The translations under genes and the position numbers were made by a program. From the NCBI RefSeq assembly GCF_003614925.1, contig NZ_QYLP01000026.1, positions 1-36,836 of the forward strand: DNA of 36,836 nt, written 5' to 3'. Under the pieces are notes generated by a model that saw only the letters and a list, made by a program, of their open reading frames with translations, ran no database searches and had not been told where the DNA came from. This stretch comes from Arthrobacter celericrescens. GTDB taxonomy: Bacteria > Actinomycetota > Actinomycetes > Actinomycetales > Micrococcaceae. How positions within the stretch are numbered: position 1 is the stretch's first letter; every line of letters begins with the position of its first letter. Below, one piece after another: positions 1 through 9,783 of the stretch.

Positions 1-29
1 CGCCTGCCCTGCGTATCGCAGGGCAGGCG
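1..29 (-). terminator. Terminator of tRNA-Tyr
   Basis: A perfect 13-bp inverted repeat (positions 1-13 and 17-29) with a 3-base loop lies just downstream of the minus-strand tRNA. The stem is very GC-rich. The window edge cuts off any T-tract on the minus strand, so the tail cannot be judged. Confidence 0.75.
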
Positions 30-41
30 GGGTTCCTCGTT

Positions 42-126
42 TGGTGGCAGATGAGGGATTCGAACCCCCGTAGGCAGTGCCAGCTGATTTACAGTCAGCC
101 CCCTTTGGCCGCTCGGGTAATCTGCC
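42..126 (-). tRNA. tRNA-Tyr (GTA anticodon)
   Basis: Read on the minus strand, the 7-base acceptor arms (GGCAGAT and ATCTGCC) pair at positions 120-126 and 46-52. The anticodon loop CTGTAAAT gives anticodon GTA for tyrosine. The T-arm has the standard GGTTCGAATCC, and a long variable arm is present, as expected for a bacterial class II tRNA-Tyr. The 3' CCA is encoded (TGG at 42-44 on the plus strand). A strong hairpin terminator follows at 1-29. Confidence 0.95.
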
Positions 127-273
127 GAACTTCAAAAGAAGATCACTCACCGCAACAGTTCCGTTTCCGTCCCCGTAACCGCGAGCAAGACAACCTTACA
201 GAACTTCTGCCGAAGAATCGAATCGAGGGCAGGAACCCCGGAAATCCACGGTTTTTCGGGGCCATCGACGGCT

Positions 274-540
274 TCAGGCCTCGCTGAGGATCCGGCCGGC
301 CAGCTTCGCCTCGAAACGCACCGCCTGCTCGGCAGTGAGCTGCCGCAGCTCCACCGCCCGCTGCAGATCCGCATGCACGCCCTCCATCCGGGTGGCGGCG
401 TCGGGCGCCGGGCTCAGCACCACAGACGCGGCGACGGCGGCGGCAGCGACGGCGGTGCCCGCGGCAGCCGCGGCAACGCCGATCGTCGTCGCGGCAGCAG
501 TGGCGGAGCGGGTGACGTAGCGTACGGGGTTCTTGCTCAT
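274..540 (-). CDS. Small Ala-rich membrane peptide, unknown function
   Basis: Eighty-eight codons starting at ATG 540-538, preceded by a good ribosome binding site (GGAGG, 8 bases from the ATG). Longer upstream starts in this frame lack one. After a basic N-terminus (MSKNPVRYVTR), residues about 12-42 are almost wholly Ala/Val/Thr/Gly and could form one membrane span or a signal anchor. The C-terminal 45 residues are charged and probably helical. I recognise no family. It faces away from yajQ and has about 150 bp free space before the tRNA. The strong ribosome site argues for a real gene; the low-complexity sequence argues for caution. Confidence 0.55.
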   Translation of the reverse strand: MSKNPVRYVTRSATAAATTIGVAAAAAGTAVAAAAVAASVVLSPAPDAATRMEGVHADLQRAVELRQLTAEQAVRFEAKLAGRILSEA

Positions 541-690
541 GGGGGTTTCCTCCAAGGATTGGTTCCTCCAACGGATACAACTCTCATCCCGGGCCCTCAG
601 TTCCGGCAGTGCGTGTGCTGTGAGCGAACTGTGAAACGTGGAACCCCGCCAACAAGGGGATTCAGGCTGCACCTTCCGCACCGCAGGTAC

Positions 691-696
691 TAGGCT
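691..696 (+). promoter_or_regulatory. Candidate -10 element for yajQ
   Basis: TAGGCT matches the actinobacterial TANNNT -10 pattern and would start transcription near 703, giving a leader of about 65 bases before yajQ. No convincing -35 is visible, so this is tentative. Confidence 0.3.
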
Positions 697-767
697 GGTT
701 GGCAGACAAGAGCGCCCGCGGCGGCACCGCGGGAACGCAATCCACCCACCCATTCCCAAGGAGAGTC

Positions 768-1259
768 ATGGCAGGCGAATCCACATTCGACGTCGTCAGC
801 AAGGTAGACAAGCAGGAAGTCGCCAACGCGCTCAACCAGTCCCAGAAGGAAATCGCCCAGCGGTACGACTTCAAGGGCGTCGGCGCCGAGATCGACTTCA
901 GCGGCGAAAAGATCCTCATGAAGGCCAACTCGGAGGAACGCGTCAAGGCCGTCCTGGACGTCTTCCAGTCCAAGCTGATCAAGCGCGGCATTTCCCTGAA
1001 GTCCCTCGACGAAGGCGAGCCCTACCCCTCCGGCAAGGAGTTCCGCCTGGAGTGCACCATCAAGGAAGGCATCGCTCAGGACATCGCCAAGAAGATCAAC
1101 AAGATCATCCGCGACGAAGCCCCCAAGTCCGTCAAGTCGCAGATCCAGGGCGACGAACTCCGCGTCACCTCCAAGTCCCGCGATGACCTGCAGGCAACCA
1201 TGGCCATCCTGAAGAACTTCGAGGAAGCCGACCTGCAGTTCGTGAACTTCCGCAGCTAA
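768..1259 (+). CDS. yajQ: YajQ family cyclic-di-GMP-binding protein
   Basis: A 163-residue protein of the usual YajQ length and pattern: it opens MAGESTFDVVSKVD, has the RYDFKG motif near residue 32 and ends DLQFVNFR. YajQ proteins have two ferredoxin-like domains; some members bind cyclic-di-GMP or nucleotides and act as cytoplasmic effectors. The start is ATG 768, with AAGGAGA at 758-764. The frame is open further upstream to 699, but those residues do not look like the family. It stands alone and ends at a bidirectional terminator shared with htpX. The physiological role in this organism cannot be read from sequence. Confidence 0.92.
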   Translation: MAGESTFDVVSKVDKQEVANALNQSQKEIAQRYDFKGVGAEIDFSGEKILMKANSEERVKAVLDVFQSKLIKRGISLKSLDEGEPYPSGKEFRLECTIKEGIAQDIAKKINKIIRDEAPKSVKSQIQGDELRVTSKSRDDLQATMAILKNFEEADLQFVNFRS

Positions 1260-1291
1260 AGACGCGCTGCGCCCTAAGAATTTCGATACGC

Positions 1292-1335
1292 AAAATCCCT
1301 GGCGACCCCGGAATTCGGGTGTCGCCAGGGATTTT
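1292..1335. terminator. Bidirectional terminator between yajQ and htpX
   Basis: A 15-bp perfect inverted repeat (AAAATCCCTGGCGAC at 1292-1306 and its complement at 1321-1335) encloses a 14-base loop that itself contains the small palindrome CCCGAATTCGGG with one bulged base. The A-rich and T-rich stem edges allow termination in both directions between the convergent genes. Confidence 0.8.
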
Positions 1336-1383
1336 GTGCGTCGAAGGAGACTTGGCGCGTCGAAGGCGCGGGAAGGGCCGCGC

Positions 1384-2253
1384 CTACCCGAGGGGCCGCC
1401 CCGCCATCCGTTCGAGCCGCTGGATACGCTCGCGCATCGGCGGGTGGGTGGCGAACAGCTTGGTCATCACTCCGCCGCGGAACGGGTTGGCGATCATCAG
1501 GTGCGAGGCGTTCACCAGCCGCTGGTCCTGCGGCAACGGCACCTGTGCGACCCCTGAATCGATCTTGCGCAGGGCCGAGGCGAGCGCCAGCGGATCGCCG
1601 GTGAGCTCGGCACCGTCCTCGTCGGCGTCGTACTCCCGCGTGCGGGAAATCGCCAGTTGGATCAGGGACGCGGCCAGCGGCGCCAGGAGGGCGAGCGCGA
1701 TCATGGCCACCGGGTTCGCGTTCCGGCGGTCTCCGCCGCCGAAGAACAGCAGCATCTGCCCCACCGAGGTGATGACGCCGGCGACGGCGGCGGCCACCGA
1801 GGAGGTCAGGATGTCCCGGTTGTAGACGTGCATGAGCTCGTGGCCGAGGACGCCGCGCAGCTCGCGGGCGTCCAGCGTGTGCAGGATCCCTTCGGTGCAG
1901 CAGACCGCGGCGTTCTTCGGGTTGCGGCCGGTGGCGAAGGCGTTCGGCGTCATGGTGGGCGAGACGTAGATCCGCGGCATCGGCTGGTTCGCGCGGACGG
2001 ACAGTTCCCGGACGATCTGGTACAGCCCGGGCGCCTGCGCTTCGGTCACCGGGTAGGCCTGCATGGAGCGGAGCGCGATCTTGTCGCTGTTCCAGTAACC
2101 GTACGCTGTGGTGCCGACACCGATCAGCGCCATAATCACGATGGGCGCCGAACTGCGGGTCCCCGCGCCGATCACCGCGCCAAGGCCCAGCAGCACCGCC
2201 CAAAGGACGCCGAAAAGGGCTGCGGTCTTCAGACCGTTGTGATGTTTGTGCAC
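1384..2253 (-). CDS. htpX: HtpX-like M48 membrane zinc metalloprotease
   Basis: A 289-residue protease of the M48B (HtpX) family, which degrades misfolded membrane proteins at the cytoplasmic membrane. Two hydrophobic segments lie at about residues 10-52. The zinc site is HELMH (H138, E139, H142), with the third ligand E207 in SRTREYDADEDG. Two further hydrophobic stretches lie between about 150 and 205. The conserved NAFATGR motif precedes the active site. The start is GTG 2253-2251 with only a weak purine-rich ribosome site. It is convergent with yajQ and lies 100 bp downstream of a same-strand MFS gene; co-transcription is possible but not shown. Confidence 0.92.
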   Translation of the reverse strand: MHKHHNGLKTAALFGVLWAVLLGLGAVIGAGTRSSAPIVIMALIGVGTTAYGYWNSDKIALRSMQAYPVTEAQAPGLYQIVRELSVRANQPMPRIYVSPTMTPNAFATGRNPKNAAVCCTEGILHTLDARELRGVLGHELMHVYNRDILTSSVAAAVAGVITSVGQMLLFFGGGDRRNANPVAMIALALLAPLAASLIQLAISRTREYDADEDGAELTGDPLALASALRKIDSGVAQVPLPQDQRLVNASHLMIANPFRGGVMTKLFATHPPMRERIQRLERMAGRPLG

Positions 2254-2355
2254 GTCACTGCTTTCTTCCCGTGAAGGATTGGTCTTCTGGTCGGTATAAC
2301 GCCGACGGCGGCGCGGACGTTCCGCTGCCGGCGACCTTCGCGCGGGGCCCGGGGG

Positions 2356-3627
2356 TCAGGGCAGCGGGTGGTGGGCGTCGTACCGCAGGAAACCCTTCTG
2401 CCTCCGGGCGACCAGCCAGGACACCACGATGCAGAGCGCCCCGCCCAGCAGCAGCACCCAGCCCTCGCTGAGCACCTTGGTGACGCCGCCGGCCAGCATG
2501 TCTCCGATCCTGGGCCCACCGGCCACCACCACGATGAAGACGCCCTGCAGCCTGCCCCGCAGGTGGTCAGGCGTGGCCGACTGCAGGATGGTGGTCCGGA
2601 AGACGGCGCTGACCGAATCGGAGACGCCGGCCAGCACGCAGCACAGTGCGGCCGGGAGTAGCCACCAGGTGACTCCGCCCAGGCCGGAACTGCCCGCTAG
2701 GACCACCACCAGGCCGAAGGCACCGATCGAGAAACCCCAGCCGGCCACCGACCAGACCACGGCGCTGCCCTGCCGGCGGACCCGGCCCAGCGGCCCGGAG
2801 AACAGCCCGGCGAAGAAGGCCCCCACCGCCGTCGCCGCGAGCAGCACACCCACGGTGGTTTCGCCGCCGCCGAGCATGGTGGCCGCGATGGCGGGCATGA
2901 GGGCCCGCGGCTGGGCGCAGATCATGGCAATCAGGTCGATTACGAAGGTCATGCGGACGTTAGGGCGGGTGCCGAGGAAGCGAAAGCCTTCCACCACGGA
3001 GCGCAGCCCGGGCCGGCCTGCACCCTTCGACGGCGGCAGCGCGGGCAGCCTGAACAGGCCCCACAGGGCGAAGGTGAAGCTCAGCACGTCGATCGTGTAT
3101 GTCCAGCCGAAGCCGATGGTGGCCACCAGGACGCCAGCCAGCAGCGGCCCCGCCGTCATGGACAGGCCCATGGTGAGCATGCTCAGGGCGTTGGCGGCCG
3201 GCAGGAGTTCCTTGCGGACCAGCAGCGGGATAATGGCGCTGCGGGCCGGGGCGTTAATGCCCTGGGCACCGCTCTGGACGGCCACCAGGAAGTAGAGGAT
3301 CCAAACGTTGCCCAGGCCCAGCCAGGCCTGCAGGGCCAGTCCGGCGGTGCTCACCCACAGCACAAGGGACGCGGCAATGGCCACTTTCCTGCGGTCGAAG
3401 GCGTCCACAACGGCGCCGCCGAAGAGGCCGGCTACCACCAGCGGCACGAGGGCGAAAATGCTCAACAGGCCGACATAAAGGCTCTGTTGGGTGACGCGGT
3501 ACACCTCCAGGCTGACCGCCACGAGGGTGAGTTGGGAGCCGACGGCGGCAACGGAAGATCCCAGCCAGAGCCGCCGGAACGCCGGACTTTCGCGAAGCGG
3601 GGTGATATCTGCCAGAAGTTTTGCCAC
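2356..3627 (-). CDS. MFS transporter of the DHA3 drug/siderophore exporter type
   Basis: A 423-residue protein with about 12 hydrophobic segments. It starts MAKLLADITPLRESPAFRRLW, which resembles the N-terminus of the EntS/MFS_3 group of exporters. The loop after TM2 contains GAVVDAFDRRK, the MFS motif A equivalent. These proteins usually export drugs or siderophores by proton antiport; the substrate here cannot be predicted. The GTG start (3627-3625) has a purine run close to it and a -10-like TAGGGT six bases upstream, so the mRNA may be leaderless. The gene is divergent from the gene at 3714. Confidence 0.85.
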   Translation of the reverse strand: MAKLLADITPLRESPAFRRLWLGSSVAAVGSQLTLVAVSLEVYRVTQQSLYVGLLSIFALVPLVVAGLFGGAVVDAFDRRKVAIAASLVLWVSTAGLALQAWLGLGNVWILYFLVAVQSGAQGINAPARSAIIPLLVRKELLPAANALSMLTMGLSMTAGPLLAGVLVATIGFGWTYTIDVLSFTFALWGLFRLPALPPSKGAGRPGLRSVVEGFRFLGTRPNVRMTFVIDLIAMICAQPRALMPAIAATMLGGGETTVGVLLAATAVGAFFAGLFSGPLGRVRRQGSAVVWSVAGWGFSIGAFGLVVVLAGSSGLGGVTWWLLPAALCCVLAGVSDSVSAVFRTTILQSATPDHLRGRLQGVFIVVVAGGPRIGDMLAGGVTKVLSEGWVLLLGGALCIVVSWLVARRQKGFLRYDAHHPLP

Positions 3628-3633
3628 TGCCCT

Positions 3634-3639
3634 ACCCTA
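3634..3639 (-). promoter_or_regulatory. -10 element abutting the MFS start codon
   Basis: On the minus strand TAGGGT ends six bases before the GTG start of the MFS gene, which would put the transcription start at or next to the start codon. No clear -35 is visible. The same bases could instead serve as part of a ribosome site. Confidence 0.35.
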
Positions 3640-3713
3640 TCCAGAATTGCGTAGCCGACTCCCGGATAGCGCCGTCACTTGCTAGGCTCCGGAGTCGGGG
3701 GAAAGGAGACGGC

Positions 3714-4472
3714 ATGCCCATCGCACGGCGCCTGCTCTTCCGTTCGAGCATGTGGGAAGTCGCGCGCCCGCGGACTCCGCTCACGGAAGGCCACTTCATG
3801 GTGCGCCTTAGCGACCCCGCAACCGCGTTCACCGAAGAGTCTGCCGCCGACTGGCTGCACTGCTATTCCGCAGCCCGTGCCGCCCTGGACGAGGTGCTCC
3901 ACAGCAACCTCTGCACCATCATGTTCCCGTTCCGCTGGCACCCGCTGGGCTCCGCGATCGGCGAACCCGCCGCCGAATCCTCCACGCCCGGTTTCCACCT
4001 CTTCGCCCGCTGGTCCGGGGAAACCACGACGCCGGGCACGCAACTCGCACTGCCGGCCCACCGACGTCGGGCCGCCGGTCCCTTCGATGAACTGGATGCC
4101 TCGCTGCGGTCCGCCCTGCAGCGCGCCTCGGCGGCGCGAGCGGCGGACGCCCCCGACGTCCCCGGCCCGGACTCCCGCAAGGTCGCCTGGGTGCCCGGCC
4201 CCGGCGACACGGCCCACCACCGGGTCCTGGTCCCGGAACCGGCCGTCGACGCCGTCGCCGGGCTGCCGCCGTCGTCGCTCCTGTCCCTGGCCGCCGCCCT
4301 GGAGGAACTGCCCACCGGAAACGGGGCCACCGGGTACAGCTGCGTCCTGACCGAGGCGGCGGACCCGGCGGCGCGCCTCGAGCTGCATGCGCTGGGCCGT
4401 TCCGCGGGCGAGGAACGCAACCCTTTGGAATCCTTGGAAGATTTGCCGGAAGTTAGCCGCGCCTTATTGTGA
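3714..4472 (+). CDS. Conserved protein, possibly HIT-like; function unknown
   Basis: A 252-residue cytoplasmic protein without membrane segments. The start is ATG 3714 with GAAAGGAG just upstream and a possible -10 TAGGCT at 3683-3688. The N-terminal half has a conserved look (WEVARPRTPLTEGHFMVRL, then NLCTIMFPFRWHPLG, then FHLFARW). The aromatic/His FHLFARW resembles the end of a HIT-type nucleotide-binding strand, and I recall similar actinobacterial proteins being labelled diadenosine tetraphosphate hydrolases, but the canonical HxHxH triad is not visible. The C-terminal half is Ala/Pro-rich. Its TGA stop lies within the predicted furA promoter. Function is unassigned. Confidence 0.7.
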   Translation: MPIARRLLFRSSMWEVARPRTPLTEGHFMVRLSDPATAFTEESAADWLHCYSAARAALDEVLHSNLCTIMFPFRWHPLGSAIGEPAAESSTPGFHLFARWSGETTTPGTQLALPAHRRRAAGPFDELDASLRSALQRASAARAADAPDVPGPDSRKVAWVPGPGDTAHHRVLVPEPAVDAVAGLPPSSLLSLAAALEELPTGNGATGYSCVLTEAADPAARLELHALGRSAGEERNPLESLEDLPEVSRALL

Positions 4473-4496
4473 TCTTCTCAAAATAAGTGTTTCAAT
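4467..4496 (+). promoter_or_regulatory. Predicted furA promoter
   Basis: TTGTGA (4467-4472, 4 of 6 to TTGACA) and TTCAAT (4491-4496, 4 of 6 to TATAAT) are 18 bases apart, and the -10 ends six bases before the furA ATG. This fits a leaderless start. The -35 overlaps the stop codon of the upstream gene. The local sequence is unusually AT-rich for this window. Confidence 0.45.
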
Positions 4497-4502
4497 GGGT
4501 GC

Positions 4503-4964
4503 ATGACAGATCACACGGCCGAACAGCAGGCATGGGCGGCGGCCCTGCATGCCCACGGCCGCCGTGTCACCAAGCAACGGCTCGCCGTCCTGGCCGCCGT
4601 CGAACGCAATCCCCATTCGCCGGCGGAGGGAATCCTCGCCGCCGCGCGGAAGGAACTCCCGGAACTGACGGCGCAGTCGGTCTACGTGGTGCTGAGCGAC
4701 CTCACCGAACTTGACATGGTGCGCCGCTTCGAACCCCCGCACTCCCCGGCGCTGTACGAAACCCGGGTGGGAGACAACCACCACCACGCCGTGTGCACCA
4801 TATGCGGCCGGGTGGAGGACGTGGATTGCGCCGTTGGCCACGCGCCTTGCCTGACACCGCATTGGGATGAGCACTCAAAGCCGATGACCATCCAGATCGC
4901 GGACGTCCTGTACCAGGGAATCTGCCAGGACTGTCAGGCCAAAGAACTTCAGCCGACGCCTTAA
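4503..4964 (+). CDS. furA: FurA, Fur-family redox/metal repressor of katG
   Basis: A 153-residue Fur-family regulator. The N-terminal winged helix (about residues 10-80, [10 protein letters not shown] then [12 protein letters not shown]) binds DNA. The C-terminal dimerisation half has the regulatory cluster HHH at 93-95 and two CxxC pairs, C98/C101 and C141/C144, which bind structural zinc in this family. Actinobacterial FurA proteins repress the adjacent katG and themselves and are released by peroxide. It lies 76 bp upstream of katG on the same strand. There is no ribosome site before ATG 4503; a promoter is phased to start at or beside the ATG, as reported for some actinobacterial furA genes. 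Confidence 0.93.
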   Translation: MTDHTAEQQAWAAALHAHGRRVTKQRLAVLAAVERNPHSPAEGILAAARKELPELTAQSVYVVLSDLTELDMVRRFEPPHSPALYETRVGDNHHHAVCTICGRVEDVDCAVGHAPCLTPHWDEHSKPMTIQIADVLYQGICQDCQAKELQPTP

Positions 4965-5040
4965 CCGCTGGCCGCACCGCGACCGGACGGCTTCGGCCCG
5001 GCTGGACTACCTCTGTAAACCAAACCCCGGAAGGAAAACT

Positions 5041-7218
<2,178 letters not shown>

Positions 7219-7248
7219 TCCACGGCGCCGGGCCTGACCGGCACCGGG

Positions 7249-7287
7249 CAAGCACCCCGCCACGAATCGTTCGTGGCGGGGTGCTTG
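7249..7287 (+). terminator. katG terminator
   Basis: A perfect 18-bp inverted repeat (7249-7266 and 7270-7287) with a 3-base loop lies 30 bp after katG, followed by TCCTTTAAGG. Confidence 0.85.
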
Positions 7288-7301
7288 TCCTTTAAGGTCC
7301 T

Positions 7302-7352
7302 CCACATGGGCGCGTTCTCCACATAGCGGCGTTCTTCCACATAGCGGTCGCC
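7302..7352. repeat. Short tandem repeat, about three copies of 17-18 bp
   Basis: Three head-to-tail copies of CCACATAGCGGCGTTCTT-like units begin at 7302 (diverged, 17 bp), 7319 (18 bp) and 7337 (partial at the 3' end). The repeat lies between the katG terminator and the promoter of the next gene. No function is evident. Confidence 0.75.
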
Positions 7353-7380
7353 GCCCCTGTGCCGTCCGGCGTGCGGTCCC

Positions 7381-7386
7381 TAGGAT
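7381..7386 (+). promoter_or_regulatory. -10 element abutting the DUF2461 gene start
   Basis: TAGGAT ends seven bases before ATG 7394, so transcription would begin at or beside the start codon. No ribosome site is present, in agreement with a leaderless mRNA. The -35 is poor. Confidence 0.5.
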
Positions 7387-7393
7387 TCCTTGC

Positions 7394-8029
7394 ATGAACA
7401 CATTTCAGGGCATTCCGCGCGAAGCGTTCAGCTTCTACGCCGAACTCGAACAGAACAACAACCGCGAGTGGTGGCTGGAACACAAGGACACCTATGACGC
7501 CGCGGTGAAGGAGCCGCTCACGGCGCTCCTTGAACAGCTGGAGCCGCAGTTCGGGCCGGCGAAGATTTTCCGTCCCTACCGCGACGTCCGCTTCTCGCAG
7601 GACAAATCACCGTACAAGACCGCCCAGGGCGCCTTCGCAGCGGAACAGGAAGGGCTGGGCTTCTATCTCCACCTCGCCGCCGACGGCCTCACGCTGGGCG
7701 GCGGCTGCCATACCTACAGCCCCGCCCAACTGGCCCGCTTCCGCGAGTCGGTGGCTGCCCCTGCCAGCGGGGAAGAACTGGAAGGGATCGTCTCGCAGAT
7801 CACCGAAGCGGGCTATTCCCTCGGCGGCGAGAAACTGAAAACCGTGCCCCGCGGTTTCGACAAAGATCATCCGCGGGCCGAGCTGTTGAAGCACAAGGCC
7901 TTGTCCGCCGGGCTTGAACTCGGTGAACCCGACTGGCTGTCCACCCCGGCGGCTGCCGGTGAGATCGCAAGCCGCTGGGAGGTGCTGCGGCCCCTGGTGG
8001 ACTGGGTCACCAAGCACGCCGCCCCGTGA
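7394..8029 (+). CDS. DUF2461 family protein
   Basis: A 211-residue protein of the DUF2461 (TIGR02453) family, shown by FYAELEQNNNREWW near the N-terminus, the PYRDVRFSQDKSPYK block at about residues 62-76 and the LKTVPRGFDKDHPRAELLKHK block at about 147-167. The family's biochemical function is unknown; members are soluble and widespread in bacteria. The start is ATG 7394, chosen because the family motif begins immediately and because a -10 element sits seven bases upstream. A hairpin terminator follows the stop, and the next gene is convergent. Confidence 0.9.
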   Translation: MNTFQGIPREAFSFYAELEQNNNREWWLEHKDTYDAAVKEPLTALLEQLEPQFGPAKIFRPYRDVRFSQDKSPYKTAQGAFAAEQEGLGFYLHLAADGLTLGGGCHTYSPAQLARFRESVAAPASGEELEGIVSQITEAGYSLGGEKLKTVPRGFDKDHPRAELLKHKALSAGLELGEPDWLSTPAAAGEIASRWEVLRPLVDWVTKHAAP

Positions 8030-8036
8030 AACGCCA

Positions 8037-8072
8037 ATGGCCGCCCGGAACCCGGAGGTTCCAAGCGGCCAT
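8037..8072. terminator. Bidirectional terminator, DUF2461 gene / amino acid permease
   Basis: Outer arms ATGGCCGC and GCGGCCAT enclose a second pair GGAACC and GGTTCC, making a long interrupted stem between two convergent genes. Confidence 0.75.
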
Positions 8073-8096
8073 CGATGGACGGTGAAGCAGCAGTAA

Positions 8097-9713
8097 TCAG
8101 ACCCTGCTGAGGTCGTCTTCGTCGTCGGATGCGGAGCCGCCCGCGGAAGCGGATCCGCTCCCGGACACCGCACTGCGGGCTTCGGCGAACTTCTCGTTGA
8201 GGCGCGAGTGGCGCTGGCCGTAGGAGAAGTAGATAGCGATGCCGATGACGAGCCAGATGGCGAAGAAGATCCACGTCTCCACCGCGAGGTTGGTCATCAG
8301 GTACAGGCAGAGGACCGCCGAGACGACCGGGAGCACCTTGCCGAACGGCACACGGAACGCAGGCTTCAGGTCCGGACGCTTCTTGCGCAGCACCAGGATG
8401 CCCAGACTCACCATCACGAACGCGGACAGCGTGCCGATGTTGATCATTTCCTCAAGCAGGTCGACGTTGGTCAGGCCCGCCACGAGGGCGACGGCGGTGC
8501 CGCAGATGATCTGGAGGCGTGCCGGGGTTGCGTGCTTGTCGCTGGTCCGGGACAGGGCGCGCGGGAGCAGGCCGTCGCGGCTCATGGCCAGGACCACGCG
8601 GGCCAGGCCCATGAGCAGCACCATGATCACGGTGGTGAGGCCGATCAGGGATCCGAAGGCGATGACCTTGGCGGCGTCCGTGTTGCCGACGGCTTCGAAG
8701 GCTGTGGTCAGGGTGGGGCTCTCGGCCTCGGCAAGCTGGGTGTAGGGAACCATGCCGGTCAGGGCCAGGGAGACGAGGATGTAGAGGAGCGTCACCAGCG
8801 CGAGTCCGCCGAAAATGCCGCGCGGGAGGGTCTTCTGCGGGTTCTTGACTTCTTCGGCGGAGGTTGCCACCACGTCGAAGCCGATGAACGCGAAGAACAC
8901 CAGGGCAGCGCCGGCGAAGATGCCCAGCGTGCCGTACTGCGCGGGAACGGCACCGGTGAGGAAGCCGAAGAAGGACTGCTTCAGCACGTTGGCACCGTCG
9001 CTGGCTGCCGTGGGGACGGAGTCCGGGACGAAGGGCGTGTAGTTGGCGACGTTCACGTAAGTGAATCCGACAATGATGACGAAGAGCACCACGCCGATCT
9101 TGATCAGGGTGAAAATGTTGCCCACGCGGGCCGAAAGCTTGGTTCCGAGGACCAGCAGCAGCGTGAACACGGCGACGATGAGGAAGGCACCCCAGTACAG
9201 GTCCACCCCGCCGATGGTGAGCGCGGGCGGCATGTCCACGCCCATGAGGCCGAACACCTTGCTGAGGTAGATGCCCCAGTACTTGGCGATCACCGCCGCG
9301 GCCGTGAAGAGTTCGAGGATCAGGTTCCAGCCGATGATCCAGGCCAGGACCTCGCCCATGGTGGCGTAGGTGAAGACGTAGGCCGAGCCCGCCACCGGAA
9401 TGGCGGTGGCGAATTCCGCGTAGCACATGATGGCGAGCGCACAGGTCACCGCGGCGACCGCGAAGGAGATGGTCACCGCGGGGCCCGCGAAGTTTGCCGC
9501 AGCCTTGGCACCGACCGAGAAGATGCCGGCGCCGACAGCAACGGCGACGCCCATGATCATCAGGTCCCAGGTGCTGAGTGAGCGCTTGAGTTTGCGTCCG
9601 GGTTCATCGGCGTCCGCAATGGACTGCTCGATCGACTTGGTCCGGAAGAGGTTCATAGTAGGTTCACAATCTTGACGGGTACGTGAAACAGACTCACCAA
9701 CTGTAGTGTCCAT
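8097..9713 (-). CDS. APC-family (CAT-type) amino acid permease
   Basis: A 538-residue integral membrane transporter with 12 or more hydrophobic segments. The motif VAVAVGAGIFSVGA in TM1 is the unwound substrate-binding region of the APC superfamily, and FIGFDVVATSAEEVKNPQ in the TM6-TM7 region is typical of cationic amino acid transporters of the YfnA/CAT group. The C-terminal tail (about 30 residues) is Ser/Gly/Asp-rich and probably cytoplasmic. I chose ATG 9713-9711 because GGAGG (minus strand, 9726-9722) is 8 bases upstream; an alternative ATG at 9656 has no ribosome site and one at 9728 overlaps it. Substrate is not predictable. It stands alone. Confidence 0.9.
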   Translation of the reverse strand: MDTTVGESVSRTRQDCEPTMNLFRTKSIEQSIADADEPGRKLKRSLSTWDLMIMGVAVAVGAGIFSVGAKAAANFAGPAVTISFAVAAVTCALAIMCYAEFATAIPVAGSAYVFTYATMGEVLAWIIGWNLILELFTAAAVIAKYWGIYLSKVFGLMGVDMPPALTIGGVDLYWGAFLIVAVFTLLLVLGTKLSARVGNIFTLIKIGVVLFVIIVGFTYVNVANYTPFVPDSVPTAASDGANVLKQSFFGFLTGAVPAQYGTLGIFAGAALVFFAFIGFDVVATSAEEVKNPQKTLPRGIFGGLALVTLLYILVSLALTGMVPYTQLAEAESPTLTTAFEAVGNTDAAKVIAFGSLIGLTTVIMVLLMGLARVVLAMSRDGLLPRALSRTSDKHATPARLQIICGTAVALVAGLTNVDLLEEMINIGTLSAFVMVSLGILVLRKKRPDLKPAFRVPFGKVLPVVSAVLCLYLMTNLAVETWIFFAIWLVIGIAIYFSYGQRHSRLNEKFAEARSAVSGSGSASAGGSASDDEDDLSRV

Positions 9714-9722
9714 ACAGTGGAC
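9708..9722 (-). promoter_or_regulatory. Inverted repeat over the permease start codon
   Basis: GTCCA-TACAG-TGGAC spans the ATG and touches the GGAGG ribosome site. In RNA it could form a small hairpin over the translation start; as DNA it could be an operator. Confidence 0.35.
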
Positions 9723-9731
9723 CTCCACTTT

Positions 9732-9750
9732 TGTCCCGCATAGTGAGACA
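9732..9750 (-). promoter_or_regulatory. Candidate operator upstream of the permease
   Basis: TGTCTCACTATGCGGGACA on the minus strand is an imperfect 19-bp palindrome (6 of 8 outer pairs plus one G-T). The shape resembles IclR-family operators, but no such regulator lies in the window. Confidence 0.35.
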
Positions 9751-9783
9751 ACTCCGGCGTGTCGCGCTGCGAATCACCGTGGA

